From assembly GCA_027922465.2 (NCBI GenBank), contig BQMF02000605.1, positions 158,081 through 222,080 of the forward strand: a stretch of 64,000 nucleotides of DNA. The letters run 5' to 3'. The stretch is from Turritopsis dohrnii. Lineage: Eukaryota; Cnidaria; Hydrozoa; Anthoathecata; Oceaniidae. The notes beneath the pieces are model-generated. The model did not search any database and was not told the origin of the DNA. It saw only the letters and a list, made by a program, of their open reading frames with translations. Positions 1-10,669 of this stretch are shown here, in pieces (positions within the stretch are counted from its first letter, which is position 1; every line of letters begins with the position of its first letter). A program made the position numbers and the translations under genes.

Positions 1-873
1 ACAAATAATTGTTATGGGGCGTTATGGGGCGTTTTGTAATAGGTTGTCATCAAATTTGTAATTCGTTCAATATCGCTAATTACGTCAAACTCAATATGAT
101 AATTTCTCTCATTCATTTTTTACCCACACAAAATGACAATTGCGCATGTTCTTTGTGTCAAAACATAACATGATCACTAAAATATGCGTATAATTGCTGA
201 CTTTTTCAGAAGTTTCTTTTTTTATGCGAAACATATTATAACTTATGTTACGTTTTAGTATCAAATATCTGAATATTATCTTGCATTGAAGTCGATGATA
301 TTCTGGTAGATTTTTTAGTTACTGAAAATCGAGTGTTCGCTAAGTTTTCTTTAATAGGTGTGAAATAAGGAAATACAATTGTTATTTTCTTATTTTCTTT
401 TTTCATTAAATTTGTTTTGCTACTCTTTGAATCGTATTGGGTGGTGCAAATAAAGATGATATATAATGTAGATAAGCTTGCTTGGTAGATGTATTTTATG
501 TTCGTTGTTAAAGAACTTTCTTAAGTCCAAATAATAAAATCGAAACGGAGTTGGTAAAATTTGAACAATTGTTCGAAGTCGTATTTGGAAAAGTACATTT
601 GCTCGAACAGACATTTTCGAAAAAGAAGTTACAAAACGAGAAGTAAGACTGAACACCTTCGAAGCACCAGAAGGTGAGATCGCCAGGTATTCAGCCTTGA
701 AACAAAAAGCTAAGACAAAATAAGAAAAAAACCATAAAAACATACAACATATAGCATGGATACAGACTCTAAAATGGTGTATCAATAAAAAGAGACTGAC
801 TGAAGTGCTCAGTCCCTTTGATAAACTTAGTAATCGATCTAAGAATTTGATGATTGGTTGCACCCTCAAACAT
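1..873. other. AT-rich stretch, no gene recognised
   Basis: I see no conserved coding frame or RNA gene here. The open frames on either strand are low-complexity and match no family I know. The only local structure is a short direct repeat of TTATGGGGCG near the left edge. It is best read as intergenic sequence or decayed repeat. Confidence 0.5.
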
Positions 874-982
874 TGGATTTCCCAACCTCGAACCCAGGGT
901 CTTTTGCCTTTTCGATATATTCTTTGCCGCTATCCGTATATCGAAAAGGCAAGAGACCCTGGGTTCGAAGTTGTGGATTTCC
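874..982. mobile_element. Foldback MITE (family 1, copy 1) with 9-bp target duplication
   Basis: The element at 883-973 is almost entirely palindromic. Its left arm starts CAACCTCGAACCCAGGGTC and its right arm ends GACCCTGGGTTCGAAGTTG, with one mismatch over the outer 19 bases and a loop of about 15 bases. It is flanked by a perfect 9-bp direct repeat, TGGATTTCC, at 874-882 and 974-982. A 9-bp duplication is typical of Mutator-like transposons, but no transposase is present, so the superfamily is inferred. A second complete copy lies near 8.9 kb, and half-copies lie near 39.7 and 44.3 kb. Confidence 0.8.
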
Positions 983-1809
983 ATACAAAAGCAGTCGGAC
1001 AAGAGCGTTTCTACAGAGGCATAAAAGGAACGTTCGCATCATGGAGGTCATTAAATAAAACATAAAGCAATCGATCACAGAAAAGTTTTGCGTTAAAGAA
1101 ACTAGTTTTACTGTTCCTGAACGTTTGGTCGTGTTAAACATTAAAAGAATTAAAGGAATTTAGGAATTAAAATAGCTTCTAAATTGTTTATGAGGTTATC
1201 CTTGTAAATTTGGATTTCATGATCAACCTTCAAACAAGCAGTCAATGCACGTTGCTACACCTGCTCCAAAATAGCTCGAATTGATTTCAATTTTTGCTGC
1301 AATTTCGCTGCTGGAATAACATGTGTTGTTCCGCATTTCCCAGATGTAATAAAAAGTTGTAGTCACAGTATGAAGGTAATGAAACTTTTTGAAGAATATG
1401 AAAATGATGTACGACACAAAAAAGTTTCCAGCCTTTTTACATACAGGTGGCCATCTGTATTGTAGCGGACCGTTCGTCGGGATATCAAGCTTTGAACAAT
1501 ATTTAAGCAGGCAGTCGTTTGTAACAGTTTTGTTTGTATCTGTGTTTTTGCAAAACGTTTTATGACTTCCTCTGGAAAATTTGATAAAAATAAATTAAAT
1601 AAATATTAAAAAATTTTAAATTTTATAATTTTATTTATTCTGGAAAAAGTATTACTGAAATTGAATAAAAGTAGATTTTTTCAATGGAACCAGTATAATA
1701 TGCAGACCTAACAGATGAAAAGTCAGAGCCGATTGGAATGTCGGAAAAACCAAAAACAGAGTCCAAAGGCTAAAAGACGAAATAGTCCGCAAAATGTTGA
1801 GTAACGTGG
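983..1809. other. Intergenic sequence, no gene recognised
   Basis: AT-rich DNA with no conserved open frame, RNA fold or repeat that I could identify. Confidence 0.45.
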
Positions 1810-1957
1810 TAGAAAATAATGACCCCTTAGAATGTTTTCACCTCCCCTGTGGTTTACACTTATGACTTGTTACGTTTTCTTTGTTATAGTTAGGGTCAGG
1901 GTTACGGTTAGGGTAAACCACGGGGGTGAAAATATTCTAAGGGGTCATTATATTCTA
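1810..1957. mobile_element. Foldback MITE, probable TA target duplication
   Basis: Inverted arms of about 40 bases run inward from 1812 and 1955; both contain AATGACCCCTTAGAAT and a GTTTAC/GTAAAC inner end. TA dinucleotides sit immediately outside at 1810-1811 and 1956-1957, which suits a Tc1/mariner-type non-autonomous element. The loop carries degenerate GGTTAGGG-like units (GTTAGGGTCAGGGTTACGG). It has no coding capacity. Confidence 0.65.
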
Positions 1958-1964
1958 CTAAATC

Positions 1965-2078
1965 AAAACGTATCTGCAGACACTATGAAAGCGTATGTAG
2001 ACAAAACGTATCTGCAGCCACTATGAAAGCGTATGTAGACAAAACGTATCTGCAGCCACTATGAAAGCGTATGTAGAC
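1965..2078. repeat. 38-bp minisatellite, three copies
   Basis: Three head-to-tail copies of a 38-base unit, starting AAAACGTATCTGCAG and ending GCGTATGTAGAC, fill exactly 114 bases. Copies 2 and 3 are identical and copy 1 differs at one visible base. Any open frame through it is a by-product of the repeat. Confidence 0.9.
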
Positions 2079-2346
2079 AAAAGGATAAGAGGTGAAATAG
2101 AAATTACAACAAAATGGCTAAATCTGTCATGGATTGAAAAAAAAAGTAAGACTATAAAAACAGAATTACGGACACGATCTAGGAGATGCCTTTTGTCAAA
2201 GTTGACGTTCTCACAAAAACGTTCTAAGTTTCAATATGCTATTCTCTTCGGCAAAAAAGCTAAATACTATCGTTCCTTGATAGAACAACAGTTTTCTTCC
2301 AAATTCAGATGTTATTCTTGTTATCAACAATTTTAACTTGTTGCAT

Positions 2347-2432
2347 CTGGTGCCAATGCAATGGTCAGTTATCTTTGGTGCCAATGCAATGGTCAGTTAT
2401 CTCTTGGTGCCAATGCAATGGTCAGTTATCTC
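2347..2432. repeat. ~29-bp minisatellite, three copies
   Basis: Three near-identical tandem units containing GGTGCCAATGCAATGGTCAG followed by TTATCT, with one- or two-base length differences at the junctions. Confidence 0.85.
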
Positions 2433-2818
2433 GTAGTTGGAAATTTCGTCACTTCCAACAATTTGCTTTGCCTTTTCAGTAGCGACTCAAACTTTCACGT
2501 TCAAGTATTACTCAGACCACAAGTATCGAGTGAAAATAGAACAGCGGGCGTACCATCGTTTCAGCTACATAGGGCGGTACTTTGGGGCGGATATTCTTCA
2601 GTAGTTTAATACGAGAGCTGTTGCGTTTGTAAATTCTTTGAAGCTTATAGTTCATATCGAGTCAACTCAAACACCAAGGTACACGCTTTATATTTTATAA
2701 GAATACTGAAAATCAAGAAAGCCTTGCGATGTTCTTAACTTTTTCCATTCAAAGGCTTAAAATGTTCTTAATATGTTCTTAATTTATACTAATTTACTTA
2801 ATTTAATAATGTCATTTT

Positions 2819-3319
2819 ATGGTTTGGGCTGGGCTAACAGGAACAGGAGTCCTCTTGGGTCCTCATTTCGTCCGTCGAGACCACCGCATGGATACACAAG
2901 AGTATTTGAGGATTTTCCGTTATAATGTGGTGCAAAGGGATTTTCGTCGGCACAATATCAACAGATTAAATGTGTGGTGGCAGCAAGATGATGGAACTGT
3001 CCACACCAGTAATCGTTCGATCAATTATCTAAAGGGCCAATTTCCAGGTAAGCTGATTAGCAAACGAGGTGATTGGCCTTGGCCACCCCGTTCACCAGAC
3101 CTTGCCATTTGTGATTTTTTTCTTTGGAGCCATCTAAAGTAAGCCATCTGGACAAAACCGTTAAGCCAGCAACCAAAGACGCTGGATGAACTGCAAAATG
3201 CTATTGTTGACGCATGCAATAATCTTCAACCAGCGCAGATCACTCAAGCATTCCAAGGAATGATTTCAAGAGCCCAAAGATGTTTGAATGTAAACCGAAA
3301 TGTTTTTCCTAATGAATAA
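2819..3319 (+). pseudogene. Mariner/Tc1-type transposase, C-terminal half, broken
   Basis: The frame translates to the C-terminal half of a DDE transposase of the mariner/Tc1 group. It has the WWQQDDGTVH box (second catalytic Asp region; the family usually has QDNAPxH or QDGAPxH) and the SPDLAICDFFLWSHLK box holding the third acidic residue. An in-frame TAA at about 3139-3141, right after HLK, breaks the gene. The same frame continues through family-like sequence (TLDELQNAIVDACN) to a natural stop at 3319. The N-terminal helix-turn-helix half and first Asp region are absent upstream. This is a dead fragment. No terminal inverted repeats were found. Confidence 0.8.
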
Positions 3320-4600
3320 AATTGCTTTAACAACCAAATCAATGTTTCTTTCTTTCCTTTAAAAAAGGGAGATCTCTTTTAATTACGGTAGCAGCGAAAG
3401 CGAATACCGTATTAAAACACCCTTGGACTACTGCTACTACTCCTCCTCCTCCGGCCGAAATGGCAATTAGTCTACGATTTAGAGTCTGTGAGACTCTACT
3501 TATAACGCAGTCTGCGAATTTTTTTTAATGTCTTACATATCAAACATTTAAAAATACGTTTTCTATGATATTTTCTAACTCAACTCATGGAGGAATGAAT
3601 ATTAATCAAATAGGTCTACATAAAAATGGGACTTATAGTTACTTATGCTAACTGAAAATACTTTGATACTTGAAATTTGATTATGTTGTTTTTCTTGTAG
3701 TAAAGCCTGCCTATCAGTTCAAAACTTCCTGTTACGTTTGTTAGCGACACTGTCTTTGTGCATTAAGGCTTTCAAAGATCTAGTTCAAGAAGGCAGTTAT
3801 TTGTTGGGTTAAAATTCTTATAAAAAACATACGTCGTATGGCTCACGCATGTATAATTCTTTTGCTTTAATAAATTAATTTCTGGTGTTTTATGATTAGA
3901 CCCTACTTACACTAACTAATCATTTTAATATATCATTATTAACAAATTGGTCATTTATGTCTGTTTTCCACCAGTGAAATATCTTAAAAAACAGGCTATA
4001 AAGAACTTTTCAATAATTTTTTAGAAGCAAATTTGCTGCTACCGTTTTGCGCCATCTGGGTCTTGTTACTAATTAAATTTGATACCCTGTTTTTTGACGT
4101 TTTTTGATGAATTTTTAAAATCACAAACTTTTACAACTTTTCGAATATTGAAAAGAATTTAATGTATGATACATCAAAATTTAAGTTAATCTTTCCTCTT
4201 TACGATACAAAAAAGATTTTTTAAAAATTCTTAATACTTCTTGAGAAAATCCATTGCAAAGAGAGAAACTTTTTTGTGGCGCACCTGGTACTTGACCACT
4301 TTCATTTCAGGTATAAGTAATAATCGAAAAGTAAGCTTATAATGCAGTGTATTTAGAAAATGTATTTACGCATTGATCTTCAAATACATTCCCACCTAAT
4401 CTGGTACGAAGAAAAACGACAAAATCACCATATGCACTTTCCTTATTTTTGAATGAACAAATTATTCCTTCATTTTAAGAGGTCCAAACAGGCTGGCATT
4501 TCAAGCCTTTCTGCATCATTCAATGGAAATATGACTTTTATGTCCATCGAGACTCAAAAACAAGAAATTTTTTATTTATTTTGGTATTGTTTTACGTGGC
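3320..4600. other. Intergenic sequence, no gene recognised
   Basis: AT-rich, with a short CTA/CTC-rich patch around 3430-3455. No coding frame with family similarity and no structured RNA recognised. Confidence 0.45.
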
Positions 4601-4604
4601 TACA

Positions 4605-4856
4605 CTCAATTGCTATTTTCAGGACGGCTAAGGTTGACACTCTCATGAGTGACACAAACTGAATCAAGGGTCTGTACTCTGCTGGATGACCTCCTGCAAC
4701 ACCCGATATATCATCTACCCAATTTCCCTCACATGGCATGGGTCGACCAGGTGCTGTGTTACATTCACTCACGCATGGTTGATCAGCGTCAAGAGGAATT
4801 GAACACCGACCTCTCGCGTGACGAGAGTGATAACCACTATCATACGGCGCCCCAAA
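4605..4856 (-). mobile_element. tRNA-Val-derived SINE candidate
   Basis: Read on the minus strand, 4851 down to 4785 resembles a decayed tRNA. The acceptor strand GGCGCCG is followed by TA, a perfect 4-bp D stem (TGAT/ATCA) with loop AGTGGTT, a perfect 5-bp anticodon stem (CTCTC/GAGAG) with loop GTCACGC (anticodon CAC, Val), a B-box-like GTGTTCAATTCC, and a 3' acceptor strand pairing at six of seven positions with wobbles. The T stem is poor and position 26 is missing, so a working tRNA is unlikely. A body of ~180 bases, richer in GC than its surroundings, follows on the same strand down to about 4605. This is the layout of a tRNA-headed SINE. The 3' end is uncertain. Confidence 0.5.
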
Positions 4857-5635
4857 TTGGACGAAATAATTTCTACCAAAATATATTTTGTTCAAATTTA
4901 TTTAGCCCAATATCACAAGCTTCAACTATTTAGATTGAGAATAATTTGGAATCTTTTATATCATATTCAACCACTAAGAACTTGAATTTAACTTCACAGG
5001 ACAAGATCTCTTTTAATTTTGGTTGTGGTGTTACCTCATATCTCTAAAAATGAAATAAATGAGGATTTCTATGTAATTTTAACATAGTCAATTTCTCCGC
5101 ACATTCTATTTTTTTCGCAAACTTGACTACAGAGTGAAATTTTTATGTTTACTGTTTCTTGTTGATGTTTCCTTATCAACATTAAAGGTAAAATCTTGAT
5201 TTTATTTTAGCTCAAAATCAATTACATCACCCATCTTCACTTAAGCGCCTCTAAAATTGCGAAGATTGACGCAGACGCCCTTTCTAACAAGTGCGATGGG
5301 GCAACGAAATATTTGGTTTGACATCATTGACATCATTGATTGATGATATTTTAGTTACAGTAAATATTTTAGTTGCAGCTTAGTGATGTAGTGTTTATAA
5401 ACATTAGTGTTTTGTTTTTTTGTTTTGCTCGATGCTGTATATGCTACAACATTAAATGCTATTATTACTTTAACGATCTTTAATCTCAATAAAGTGATAT
5501 GGAAGAAAAGACTCATAGGGATCCAGAGATGGTTTTTGATGACGTCAAATGGTCTTTGCCGCTACCTTCGTAGATCAAAAATACAAGCAAGTAAATTAAC
5601 AGTCATAAATTACGATGAAGTTTTCTTTATAAAAA
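4857..5635. other. Intergenic sequence, no gene recognised
   Basis: Nothing coding was recognised. A short segment at about 5379-5412 (TGTAGTGTTTATAAACA and flanks) resembles the far end of the inverted repeat copy near 51.23 kb. Confidence 0.4.
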
Positions 5636-6995
5636 ACAAGATTCGCAAAAATGCGACTATATATTTCCCCAAAGTTGCAAATATTTTATCAATTATTATG
5701 TGTACATTGATAACCATGAGAAAAAATGTATCATTAAATAGGTACAGTATTACTACCATCAACCTGATACTAAGATTGAATTTAATACCACAGAAAAACT
5801 TACTTTGAACTTATTATGAAATGAAGTTGTTCACGATCAAATGATAAGGTTTCTCTTAAAATTTTTTGCCGTGGATTTAAAAAGTGACTGAGAAGTTACT
5901 ATGGACACGTAGCTAAAAATTATAAGACCTAAATGCGACTAATATTTCTCCTTAAACAACTGCATATCAACAACTCCATCAATGTGTAAGACAATTTCAT
6001 CATGTATGATCTTTATTGTTGCAGAAGCTTGACAAGTTTCCTATCCTTTATACCATAAAATAAGGGTAAACAATGTAACTTAACAGAACACTTGCCTTTT
6101 GTAACTCGGACAAAACTACCTTACAAACATTATACAATCAAATTTGTATACAGGTTTTCTGTACAAAAGAAGAAAAGAAAATTGTTAAACCTAATTTTGA
6201 TACCATGGTATACTTTCGGGTAGACATATATACCGTATTCTCTCTAACTAGCGCCCCTCTCCAGTAAGCGCCCCTCTCTAATAAGCATCCCTTCTAGTCA
6301 AAAATATTTTTATAAGCGCCCCTCTCCCGGGTGCTTGTAGAGTGACTAGACAGAAATTAGACTAGACTCAGAAATTTATAAGCGCCCGGGTGGTAATTAG
6401 AACTTTGAACAAAAAGCGAAATTCTGTAACAGACAGAAGACTAAATGTCTAAATTTAAGTTATAAGTAAAAAATCTTAATTCGTTGCCATGAAAATATAT
6501 ACAGTTGTTACAATTGCAATGCCTCGTTCACAGCTAGCATGACCATTTCAAAATGTTTTTATAAGCGCCCCTCTCCAATTAGCTCCCAAATGGATAAAAA
6601 AATCTTTGGTAGTGAAAATACATATCCATAACCAAATCACTACATAGCTCAAAATAGAAGTTCGTGTTCCGCCTTGATTTAATTTACAGACTGTCATTTG
6701 TATTGTGTTTTGATTTACGTTCGTTGTTCGTACAGGAAAATTGACAGTATATTAAATTTTGCAAAATAAAATATATGATATATACAGTATCAAAACAGTA
6801 TACGTGACCATGGAATTTATCCATAGCAAACTACGTTTCTGTTGTTGGATTAAATGACTATCCAAGGAAGCACACTCGACCAGATTCTGTCAAGTTATTA
6901 TGTGTCTCAATCCTGTGTTTTAAAATATTATACGCAATTAGTTTCTGACTTCTTATTGCATATACGACATCACGTTTGTACTTGCAGTTTTTGTG
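5636..6995 (+). repeat. Dispersed ~1.2 kb repeat, copy 1
   Basis: This segment matches, in reverse complement, the region at about 51.23-52.44 kb. Clear anchors are AAGATTCGCAAAAATGCGA (5640s), the CTAAATGCGACTAATATTTC block (5930s), AGAAGAAAAGAAAATTGTTAA (6170s), GGTAGTGAAAATAC (6610s) and ATCAAAACAGTAT (6790s). Divergence and indels are substantial. Copy 1 carries extra GCGCCCC-rich sequence at about 6229-6595 that copy 2 lacks. No intact reading frame is shared beyond ~25 codons near the left end, so I treat it as an uncharacterised interspersed repeat. Confidence 0.65.
6229..6595. mobile_element. GCGCCCC-rich insertion inside the dispersed repeat
   Basis: Repeated TAAGCGCCCCTCTCC motifs begin after TATACCGTATTCTC, which resembles the terminal sequence (TATACCGTAAATATC) of the larger TIR element at 27.5-30.0 kb. 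The segment is absent from the inverted copy near 51.8 kb, so it looks like a later insertion of a related non-autonomous element. I could not find a matching right terminal repeat. Confidence 0.45.
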
Positions 6996-7439
6996 ATGTA
7001 ATCTATGAATCAAAGAAACTGATTGAACTGGATGTGCTCCATATAAAAAGGATTTACTTTAATAGTTGTACATCATGTGCTTTCAGTGTTGTTCAGTTTG
7101 GGCCACATTTATCCAGGATGTAACATAAAAATAAATCTTCAGCGTGGCTTTTAATAGTGAATTTTCACCCTTTCACTGGAATCACAGCTTCAATGGTTTA
7201 CTGTTCCAAGCATTTAATAACCAGTCACCATAACATTGTTGTCAACAAAAACAAAACATCATCATTACATCAATTTTTTCTGGTTTTTACACGTTCATTC
7301 AAAAGATTTTACAAAGCTTTTTAAGACAACACTGAACTAAAACGATCCATTTCCATCATTTAACGTTTCATCTATTATTGAATCATTTTAAAAGCTAGCA
7401 GAAAAAAAACAAAAATCTTCCACTGTTCATCTGCTCTGC
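6996..7439. other. Intergenic sequence, no gene recognised
   Basis: AT-rich. No family-like frame or structured element recognised. Confidence 0.4.
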
Positions 7440-7606
7440 ACTGTCTGAAAAAAATGGCGTGCTGTAGACTAGCCTCTGTTCTTATCTACTTTGGCTAGGC
7501 GAAAATTCAATACCGAACCGCGACTATAAAAGTGAACGGAGAAGATGATGAAGAAGGAAAATGCCGGTTTTAACATATATTTCGCCCTATGGGGAAATAT
7601 ATAAAT
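7440..7606 (-). repeat. ~167-bp repeat, inverted copy of sequence at 48.06-48.24 kb
   Basis: The reverse complement closely matches the stretch immediately 5' of the RLE retrotransposon frame at 48.2 kb. Shared landmarks are TATATATTTCCCC, GGGCGAAATATATGTTAAAA, TTCACTTTTATAG, AGTAGATAAGAA and GAGGCTAGTCTACAG, and the match stops at a TTTTTTTCAG. Because similarity ends exactly there in both places, it is either a separate short element or a 5' region shared by a retroelement family. Confidence 0.7.
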
Positions 7607-8189
7607 AAAGACAAAGTGAAGGATTGAACATACAACAGACCCTTGAGAACTCGAGCTCTCAGAGAACTAATAAAAAAGTTCGAGTTATCGGAGGAGTTCG
7701 AGAAATCGAGTGTTCGAGGAATCGAGTGTTCGAGGTTGACAGTTCGCGTTGCAATCTTGAACAGATTCAAACTTTTAAAAAACGTCAAAGAGAAGAAGCT
7801 GAAAACATTCACTATATATGTTGCTGTTGCAGTATAGCATATAGTTCAGCTAACATTTTGAAAGCATTAAAACTTCGTGGTGTAAGCCTCGTAAAAAAGT
7901 TTTGGCTTAGTGAGGGTTAGGTTCAGGCTATGCCTCGTTCTTTCAGATTATTTTAAGAAGCTTTAACCGAGAGGTTTGATACTTTCAAATTGTTAGATGA
8001 ATACACTCGTAGATGTGATTTTGTTTTGAACTTTGCATTTTCGACTTTAGGACACTCGTGGTCTCCACCACCAGTCTTTAAAATACCCGTGGTTTCTCCT
8101 CCGACTACAACTCCAAGTTATGAACGATGTTGTGCAACGTTTACATGAAATTGTTGTCGAATTCGCAATTCCAGCTAAATTTAGACTTA
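7607..8189. other. Intergenic sequence with a short tandem duplication
   Basis: Contains ATCGAGTGTTCGAGG twice in tandem near 7703-7736. No recognised gene; the open frames here look random and low-complexity. Confidence 0.4.
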
Positions 8190-8395
8190 AATTCGAAAGT
8201 TCACCAAAATTTGCACAAAGCACGGTTGGAAGGTGTCGATTTCTAATTTTATAGTTATTTTGTCAAATTTGGACCAAATATTTCGAAAGTCCTCCAATTT
8301 TCGAAAACATCTGCACAAAGCACAATAGTTGAAAGGTACTGATTTCGAATTTGACAGTCATTTTGTCAGATTCGAACAAAAGTAGGAAATTCGGG
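8190..8395. repeat. Diverged tandem duplication, ~100-bp unit
   Basis: Two successive units share the order 'TGCACAAAGCAC - GAAGG/AAAGGT - GATTTC - TTTGTCA(A/G)ATT(T/C)G', separated by about 100 bases. They look like an old local duplication. Confidence 0.55.
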
Positions 8396-8448
8396 CCATA
8401 TTTGGACCAATTTTCAAAAGTTCGCTAATTTTCGTATAATTGTTTTTC

Positions 8449-9345
8449 AATTCAATTCAATTCAATGTTATAATTTATTTGCCACCAATTAGGTAGAAAG
8501 AAAAGTACATTGGCTAAAATTACAAGGGGACTATTCCATATAGCCTGGGCTAATCAAGAGAACAGCCACCTGCATAAACAAATACTAGGAAAAAGTTATT
8601 ATAAAAATTAAAAATAATGCCAATACATAAGAAAAAGTTTACAGAGCTGACATATTTAATGTGTTTGTGAAGTTGGAGGTTGGAGTTACTCTGGTAGGAA
8701 GATAAATTGATGGTGAAATAAGGCTTGATGACAATATCAAAAAAACTGGCAAGATAATTGAAATCCCCAAGAAAAATCAAACGCTTCCCTCCTATTTTAC
8801 CTTTTCGAGTAAATTTTCAAGTTTGAAATAAAAATCTAGAATTGTGGCATGATGTGTTATGAAAACAACCAGAATATTAGACTGCTCCACAAGGCAGATC
8901 TCAGCGAATGTCCAACCTTGAACCCAGGGTCTCTTGCCTTTTCGATATACGGTTAGCTATCCCGTATATCGAAAAGGTAAGAGACCCTGGGTTCGAGGAT
9001 GAGCGAATGTCGACTCAAGACTCCTTGGTATGTATATCAAATCAGAAAGATCCTGTCTAGGTTTAGTTGCGAGGCTAGTACATAAAATTTGTAGCCTGGG
9101 ATTCCAAAATTTCGCGGAATGGAAGCTCGTTTAATACGAGTTTCGGAGATAGCAATGATTTTGAAATTATAATCTAAAGAATCAAGAAGAGTACAAAAAT
9201 TTTCAAAGTGTTTTGAAAGAGAAACAAAATGTTAAGATGAAAAAATGAGAGGTCAGATGGTTTATAAGAGGCAGCATTAAATGCCTCACAATCAAGATTT
9301 ACAGTCAAAACGAAGTGGGAGAATCTCAGGGACATCATCGTATGT
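8449..9345 (-). pseudogene. LINE relic with decayed EEP endonuclease, minus strand
   Basis: On the minus strand the segment reads as fragments of an apurinic-type (EEP) endonuclease of a CR1/L2/I-like LINE. AIISxSETRI-like sequence (IIAISETRI) near 9150 is followed, across frameshifts, by FLGDFNYL near 8760, the conserved GDFN catalytic box. Reverse transcriptase is missing. The segment ends at a TTGAA-type microsatellite (ATTCAATTCAATTCAATG in +) at about 8449, like a LINE 3' tail. It is therefore an internally deleted, frameshifted copy. MITE family 1 copy 2 interrupts it at 8913. Confidence 0.65.
8903..9011. mobile_element. Foldback MITE (family 1, copy 2) with 9-10-bp target duplication
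   Basis: The palindromic element at 8913-9001 has arms CAACCTTGAACCCAGGGTC and GACCCTGGGTTCGAGGATG. AGCGAATGTC is repeated exactly at 8903-8912 and 9002-9011. It lies inside the LINE relic, so it inserted after the LINE. Confidence 0.8.
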
Positions 9346-10669
9346 CAGGGACATCATCGTATTGATCAAAATTCAAGACTTTAGAGAAGGTTTTCACAAG
9401 TTTGCGAGTTTCAGGGTTTAAGCGAGTATAAAGATTAGAATCACAGTCAAAAAGGGAAAAGAGTTTCCAAAAGGAAACTTCTACATTGCCTATAAAAGCA
9501 TTCAAAATCTATAATTTCAACATGATGTTAATCCACAAACTTATGTAGAGCCAAACACTCTATGTCAGCACTTTTTCGAGACAAAAAAAACGCACGAATC
9601 CGAATCCTGTTTGTGAATTGATAGGACAAATTTTCTATATTATTATATACACAATGTGCTCAATTGATGCCATAACCCAGCAGCAACGTCTTTTGAGACT
9701 TATTTGACATTGCGCCAGAAATAAGATAACAACAGATAAGAAATTTTTAGCAAAAGCAAAAAAATGGCAAAAATGTTGGGATGGCAAGCCCCCAAGCGAT
9801 AGACCTTTTCATGATCTATGTCATTACAAGCATCGCCTCGTTTCTAAGTTTATGAATAATTACGTGCTTAACCTTAATAAAAGAATTTCGTGAAAAATGT
9901 TTCCCAGGGGTGTCATTTCTATTGTAAATGTCGCAAAAGTCATTAATATTCAGTTTGAAAACGAGACGTTGTTTGTAGTGACGTAATTCATGAAAAGGTC
10001 TATTCTGGTGCTGAAATGAAGCAAATTTTATCTTGTGTACATTGATTTTGATCCCGTTTTCTTCGAATAAAAGTCATGCCTTAAAACAACAACATGCGTG
10101 TATCCACATGTTTGACACGAGTGAAATCACTCGTGCAAAATTACCTTATGTTTTATTTCATGAATTGAAGTTTATGATTTTCACACATAACTCATGAAGC
10201 ATTAAACTTCACATTTGATGATGTCATAAGCTTGGTGTCATTTTATATCGTTATTATCGCTATTACTATCGATTCATCTTCTTCCTTCAACACACCTCTC
10301 TCAAATACATCATTTACACTCTAAGATGTTTAGTTAAAAGTTCCTTTATGTTTTTTGTCATTTCCTAACTTGTAAGAATCTTGCATGATTCAGAAGAAAT
10401 GTTGATATGGTGAAACTTACATTACTATTATATTTATTACTTACAAACTGTAAAGAATATGAATAAGTGTCACTATCTCTATTCTTTGAACTATATCACT
10501 TATACTGTTTAAACTTGTATACAAAATAATTTTATTCTTAAATGTTACGTGCAGTTTGACATGATATTAGAATTCATCTTATTCTTAATATTTCATTTAC
10601 TAAAATTTATGTTTTTCTTCATACTAGAGTCTCTAAAACTAAGTTATCTGGCATTCCTGGGTAATCAAG
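9346..10669. other. Upstream flank of transporter gene A
   Basis: No separate gene is visible. The stretch 5' of the first ATG contains only AT-rich, unannotatable sequence and presumably holds the promoter and 5' UTR of gene A. I cannot point to a specific TATA or initiator element. Confidence 0.4.

Noticed and set aside
420..869. 149-codon minus-strand frame at the left edge
   Set aside because: Low-complexity, hydrophobic, AT-driven translation without any motif; nothing supports a gene.
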